Of a stretch of DNA of 8,971 nt, positions 6,666 through 8,971 are shown one piece after another. The notes under the pieces are model-generated. The model did no database searches. It worked only from the letters and a program-made list of their open reading frames with translations, and was not told where the DNA came from. Within the stretch, counting starts at the first letter, position 1. Every line of letters starts with the position of its first letter. The position numbers were made by a program, and so were the translations under genes. This DNA comes from Methanothermococcus okinawensis (GTDB taxonomy: Archaea > AGJL01 > Methanococci > Methanococcales > Methanococcaceae): contig DQVU01000136.1 in NCBI GenBank assembly GCA_015661585.1, forward strand, positions 1-8,971, read 5' to 3'.

Positions 6666-7061
6666 TTAAATAAACTGTAATTCTTCAGCCCATTTTCTTA
6701 TTCTGTTGATCTCCCTGTCTATGTTCTCCAGTTCATCTATAGGTATTGGCCTACCTGCCAATTTTTCTATATACAGGAGAGAGACAATATGATCCTCTGG
6801 TATCATCTTATCTACAGGCTTTCTAAGTTCTTCATTTAAATATTTCATATTCTTTGATATTTTTATCAATCTGTTTACCACTTTTTCTGATATCCACCCT
6901 AAGTTGTAGTAGTAATCAAGTATGTCGATTAGGTTGTTTAGACCAACTCTACTTATCAGGAACTCCAACCATTTAAACACTAACATTGTAGACAGTGTAT
7001 CTTCAGGTAACTCCTCCAATCTGTACTTCCTCTCACTTATCTCCTGTATTTCAGAGGTCAT
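6666..7061 (-). CDS. flaD: Possible short FlaD form from an internal start
   Basis: Met194 of FlaD (ATG 7061-7059) is preceded by AGGTGG, with AGGTG 8 nt before the ATG. It stands exactly between the low-complexity linker and the FlaD/E domain. Initiation here would give a 131-residue protein consisting of just that domain, nearly the same size as FlaE (135). A shorter FlaD species from an internal start has been reported in Methanococcus, as I recall it. For this sequence the second product is inferred from the signal and its position. Confidence 0.45.
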   Translation of the reverse strand: MTSEIQEISERKYRLEELPEDTLSTMLVFKWLEFLISRVGLNNLIDILDYYYNLGWISEKVVNRLIKISKNMKYLNEELRKPVDKMIPEDHIVSLLYIEKLAGRPIPIDELENIDREINRIRKWAEELQFI

Positions 7062-7640
7062 ACTAATACCACCTTCTTTTTTCTCAGGGATAGGGGATAT
7101 TTCAGTAGGGGTTATTTCAGGAGTTGGTTTTTCTAAGGGTTCTGGGATACTTTCCTCTTCCACAGCCTCTTCTTCTATTTCTTGAGGTACTATTTCCTCA
7201 CTTTCTATTTCTCGCTCTTCTCCCTTTTTAATTTCTTTTTCTTCTTCTTTCACTTCCTCCTCTTTAACTTCTTCTTTTTCTTCTTCTAATTTAGATATCT
7301 CCTTTTTTATATCTTCTGAGATTTTTGTTGCAGAAGTGATTGCAGCAACTTTCATCAGTGCATCTAATTTTTTACTTAATTCGTTAATTCTTTCCATTAA
7401 TTCCTCAGTTTTTTTATCATCAGGCCTTTTACCTAAGTATAGATCAGTTATCCTGGCAACTATTCTATCTAACTGGCTTTTAGTTAATCTCCTATTTTTT
7501 AAATTATTTTTTAAAAGTTCAACTATAAATGAAGGGATTTTAGTTTTTAAATTTTCTAAATATTCTTCCAATTCGTCATCAGTTAAGTACTCTTCCTCCA
7601 TGGAGGATGTAGATGAGAGGACTTCTGTCTCGTTAATCAT
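6666..7640 (-). CDS. flaD: Archaellum accessory protein FlaD (ArlD)
   Basis: This 324-residue cytoplasmic protein has three parts. An N-terminal acidic helical region is at about 1-105. A low-complexity Glu/Lys/Pro linker is at about 110-192; its DNA is strongly purine-rich on the coding strand. The C-terminal FlaD/E domain at about 200-320 has FKWLEFL, YYNLGWIS and DHIVSLLYIEKL. FlaD belongs to the FlaC/D/E ring that links the motor to CheF. The ATG at 7640 overlaps the flaC stop (ATGATTAA, 8 nt) and has a strong GGAGAGGAGG upstream, so it could be translated even if flaC is not. A second start inside the gene at 7061 is annotated separately. The length fits the family. Confidence 0.93.
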   Translation of the reverse strand: MINETEVLSSTSSMEEEYLTDDELEEYLENLKTKIPSFIVELLKNNLKNRRLTKSQLDRIVARITDLYLGKRPDDKKTEELMERINELSKKLDALMKVAAITSATKISEDIKKEISKLEEEKEEVKEEEVKEEEKEIKKGEEREIESEEIVPQEIEEEAVEEESIPEPLEKPTPEITPTEISPIPEKKEGGISMTSEIQEISERKYRLEELPEDTLSTMLVFKWLEFLISRVGLNNLIDILDYYYNLGWISEKVVNRLIKISKNMKYLNEELRKPVDKMIPEDHIVSLLYIEKLAGRPIPIDELENIDREINRIRKWAEELQFI

Positions 7641-8186
7641 GGATATCCTCCTCTCCTGGTATTATTTTGGAGATCTCTTCTTCAGCAAGTACATCTTCTA
7701 TAATATCGTTTATGTTTATATCGTACTGTTTTAGATAGATATCTGCTAAGATTACCATATCTTTCTGTAATTCGTCTATTTTTTTCCTGAGAATTTTTGC
7801 CTCATGTTCTAGTTTTTCCAATTTTTCCATACTAGTAGCAGTAATTTTTGAAATTCCAATGAATGGGTTTATTTGATTGGAGACTACCTCGTAAAGTGCC
7901 ATTATGTCCTGGAAATTCTCATTGATCTTATCTATACTCTCTCGTAAAGTTTCGTTTTCTTTTCTAAGGTTGGTAATCATCATCTCTATTTTTGGAAATC
8001 TAGATTCCAACTCCTCGATTTTAGCAAGAAGTTCTTCATTCGCCGCTGCCAATTCCTCGCCTCCAGTTTCCACCACTTCCTCTTCAATTACAAATTCCTC
8101 TTCTAATTCCTCTTTCTTTTCTTCTTTCTTTTTACCGAATGCTATTTTTTTTTTATCTCCTCAATTATCTCAGCTATATTAGGCAT
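7633..8186 (-). CDS. flaC: Archaellum accessory protein FlaC (ArlC), reading frame interrupted at an A10 run
   Basis: FlaC is a coiled-coil component of the FlaC/D/E ring. The ATG at 8186 has GGTGA with the same 4-nt spacer as flaG, flaH and flaJ, 12 nt after the flaB stop. It reads MPNIAEIIEEIKKK and then hits TAG (8144-8142) directly after ten A's (8154-8145). The remaining FlaC lies in the -1 frame: IAFGKKKEEKK onward to the stop at 7633. With one added A, or a -1 slip on the run, the product is 184 residues, close to the family length. Residues 40-90 and 120-150 look like coiled coil, and ALYEVVSNQINPFIG (97-111) is the conserved FlaC motif. The -1 frame is closed by TGA at 8163-8161 just before the run and offers no start until a poorly placed GTG at 8076. 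The FlaC identity is firm; whether it is functional as read is open. Confidence 0.85.
8145..8154 (-). other. A10 homopolymer at the flaC frame break
   Basis: Ten consecutive A's on the coding strand cover part of an Ile codon and three Lys codons. They are followed at once by an in-frame TAG. It is the longest single-base run in the window; the next longest coding run is A8 in flaI. A length of 11 (or 8) restores FlaC; 10 stops after 14 residues. The site would suit replication slippage, polymerase slippage or -1 ribosomal slippage. Confidence 0.9.
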
Positions 8187-8198
8187 AGTTTCACCATT
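8187..8198 (-). promoter_or_regulatory. flaB-flaC junction and the ribosome binding site that fixes the flaC start
   Basis: Only 12 nt separate the flaB stop and the flaC ATG. GGTGA (8195-8191) is followed by AACT and the ATG, the same GGTGA-N4-ATG layout used by flaG, flaH and flaJ. No hairpin or T run that could end the flaB transcript is visible here, so read-through into flaC is expected. Confidence 0.7.
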
Positions 8199-8930
8199 TT
8201 ACTGGAGGTATATTACCTTTCTGTTATATGTGGATGGTGTTATAAATTCAATTATTCCTGAGGCACCATATTCAGGGATAACTTCTCCAGATATTCTCTC
8301 TCTTGGTGAGATTCCACCTAATATCTGTCCTACATTTACAGTAAGAACCACTTTATCTCCGTAGTTGATAGTTGGGTGAGGACCGTAAGTGGATTTATCT
8401 TCGTCTTGGAGTACTATTATTCCGAACATGGAGACGTTATCTAATATCCACCCAGCATTGTAAGTTATAGTAGTATTATCTATAGTAAGATTTTTAGTAT
8501 TATTGGTGTCTATCAATCCTTTAAATATGTTGTCTGTTCCACTTCCATCAATATACTCTATAACACCTGAATATACTAATGATGCTTTTTTCTCTTTATT
8601 AGATAGAACGACTATAGTTGATGTTAAATCTACCTGATCTCCAATATTTGGACCAATAAATATAGCAAGTCCTACAATACGATTGTATTGAAACTGTGTA
8701 GAATTTGTAGAATTAGTAGAGTTTGCATAACCTGCTACTTTAATAACCTGGATTCCACTTGCAACCTGTTTTGTACTTTCCCTACCAACAAGGGACGCCT
8801 TCTGTTGCAAGTGCCCTGCCGTGTTTATTATTACAGCCGCTGCAACTGCTGCGACCAGTACTAAGGCAATAAAAATTATCAAAGTTCCAATACCTATAGC
8901 TCCTCTTTTACTTTTGATAAACCCCATCAT
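8199..8930 (-). CDS. flaB: Archaellin (flagellin) FlaB, archaellum filament subunit
   Basis: This 243-residue preprotein carries a class III signal peptide, MMGFIKSKRG, with the expected FlaK peptidase cut after Gly10. Behind it is the very conserved hydrophobic helix AIGIGTLIIFIALVLVAAVA, which packs the filament core. QQKASLVGRESTKQVASG (42-59) is also typical of Methanococcales archaellins, followed by the outer beta domain. Seven N-glycosylation sequons are seen at Asn70, 73, 76, 143, 147, 152 and 165; the first three are three NST units in tandem. The ATG at 8930 has GGGGA 5 nt upstream, and a second ATG follows directly. These methanogens usually have several archaellin genes, so others may lie beyond the right edge of the window. 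The gene heads the operon as seen here. Confidence 0.96.
   Translation of the reverse strand: MMGFIKSKRGAIGIGTLIIFIALVLVAAVAAAVIINTAGHLQQKASLVGRESTKQVASGIQVIKVAGYANSTNSTNSTQFQYNRIVGLAIFIGPNIGDQVDLTSTIVVLSNKEKKASLVYSGVIEYIDGSGTDNIFKGLIDTNNTKNLTIDNTTITYNAGWILDNVSMFGIIVLQDEDKSTYGPHPTINYGDKVVLTVNVGQILGGISPRERISGEVIPEYGASGIIEFITPSTYNRKVIYLQ
8697..8723 (-). repeat. Three tandem 9-bp units coding NST-NST-NST
   Basis: Three near-identical 9-bp units (AACTCTACT, AATTCTACA, AATTCTACA) encode residues 70-78 of FlaB and create three consecutive N-glycosylation sequons. The two downstream units are identical, which points to recent tandem duplication. Confidence 0.85.
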
Positions 8931-8971
8931 AAAAATCCCCTTAAAAATTTTATAAGGAGAGAGTGTTAGAA
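8931..8971 (-). promoter_or_regulatory. flaB upstream region (incomplete)
   Basis: Only 41 nt are visible. AAGGGGAT ends 4 nt before the ATG and serves as ribosome binding site. TTATAAAA (8955-8948) resembles a TATA box but lies only about 18-25 nt from the ATG. A start site 25 nt downstream of it would fall at or within the coding sequence, so the true promoter is probably beyond the window. Confidence 0.35.

Noticed and set aside
7633..8076. flaC starting at GTG 8076 as the complete gene
   Set aside because: It would lack the N-terminal part, has only a weak GAGG too close to the start, and ignores the coding-like sequence and perfect initiation signal upstream at 8186.
8948..8955. TTATAAAA as the flaB promoter TATA box
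   Set aside because: Too close to the ATG: the start site it would set falls at or inside the coding sequence.

Overview
The window is from a low-GC, thermophilic-looking methanogen of the order Methanococcales. Three things suggest this: the archaellum genes run flaB-C-D-E-F-G-H-I-J with separate flaC, flaD and flaE; ribosome binding sites of the AGGTGAT type precede most genes; and noncoding DNA is extremely AT-rich. Species cannot be fixed from the sequence alone (Methanotorris, Methanothermococcus or Methanocaldococcus are all possible). In newer nomenclature the genes are arlB-arlJ.

Layout: positions 1-226 (+ strand) are the last 74 codons of carB, the large subunit of carbamoyl-phosphate synthase. 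Positions 227-1221 hold no convincing gene. This is a 1-kb gap between two converging genes, with four islands of higher GC that can form hairpins, separated by A- or T-rich stretches and short repeats. From 8930 down to 1222 (- strand) lies one tightly packed archaellum operon: flaB (filament subunit), flaC/flaD/flaE (cytoplasmic switch/adaptor proteins), flaF/flaG (stator-like proteins outside the membrane), flaH (KaiC-like ATP-binding protein), flaI (motor/assembly ATPase) and flaJ (membrane platform). Most junctions overlap or are 9-22 nt apart. The exception is flaF-flaG, with a 119-nt gap containing a TATA-like box.

How the genes work together: FlaI, FlaH and FlaJ form the motor that assembles and rotates the FlaB filament. 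FlaF and FlaG anchor the stationary part to the S-layer. FlaC/D/E form the cytoplasmic ring that links the motor to chemotaxis.

The most striking observation is in flaC. Its well-placed ATG start opens a frame that ends at TAG after 14 codons, immediately behind a run of ten A's. The rest of FlaC (170 codons) is intact in the -1 frame and has no start of its own before a GTG 70 nt downstream. One extra A would give a 184-residue FlaC. This is either a phase-variable homopolymer switch in a motility operon, transcriptional slippage or -1 frameshifting, or a homopolymer sequencing error. Other points of interest are a probable second FlaD product from an internal start, a triple tandem glycosylation sequon in the archaellin, and the structured intergenic region.
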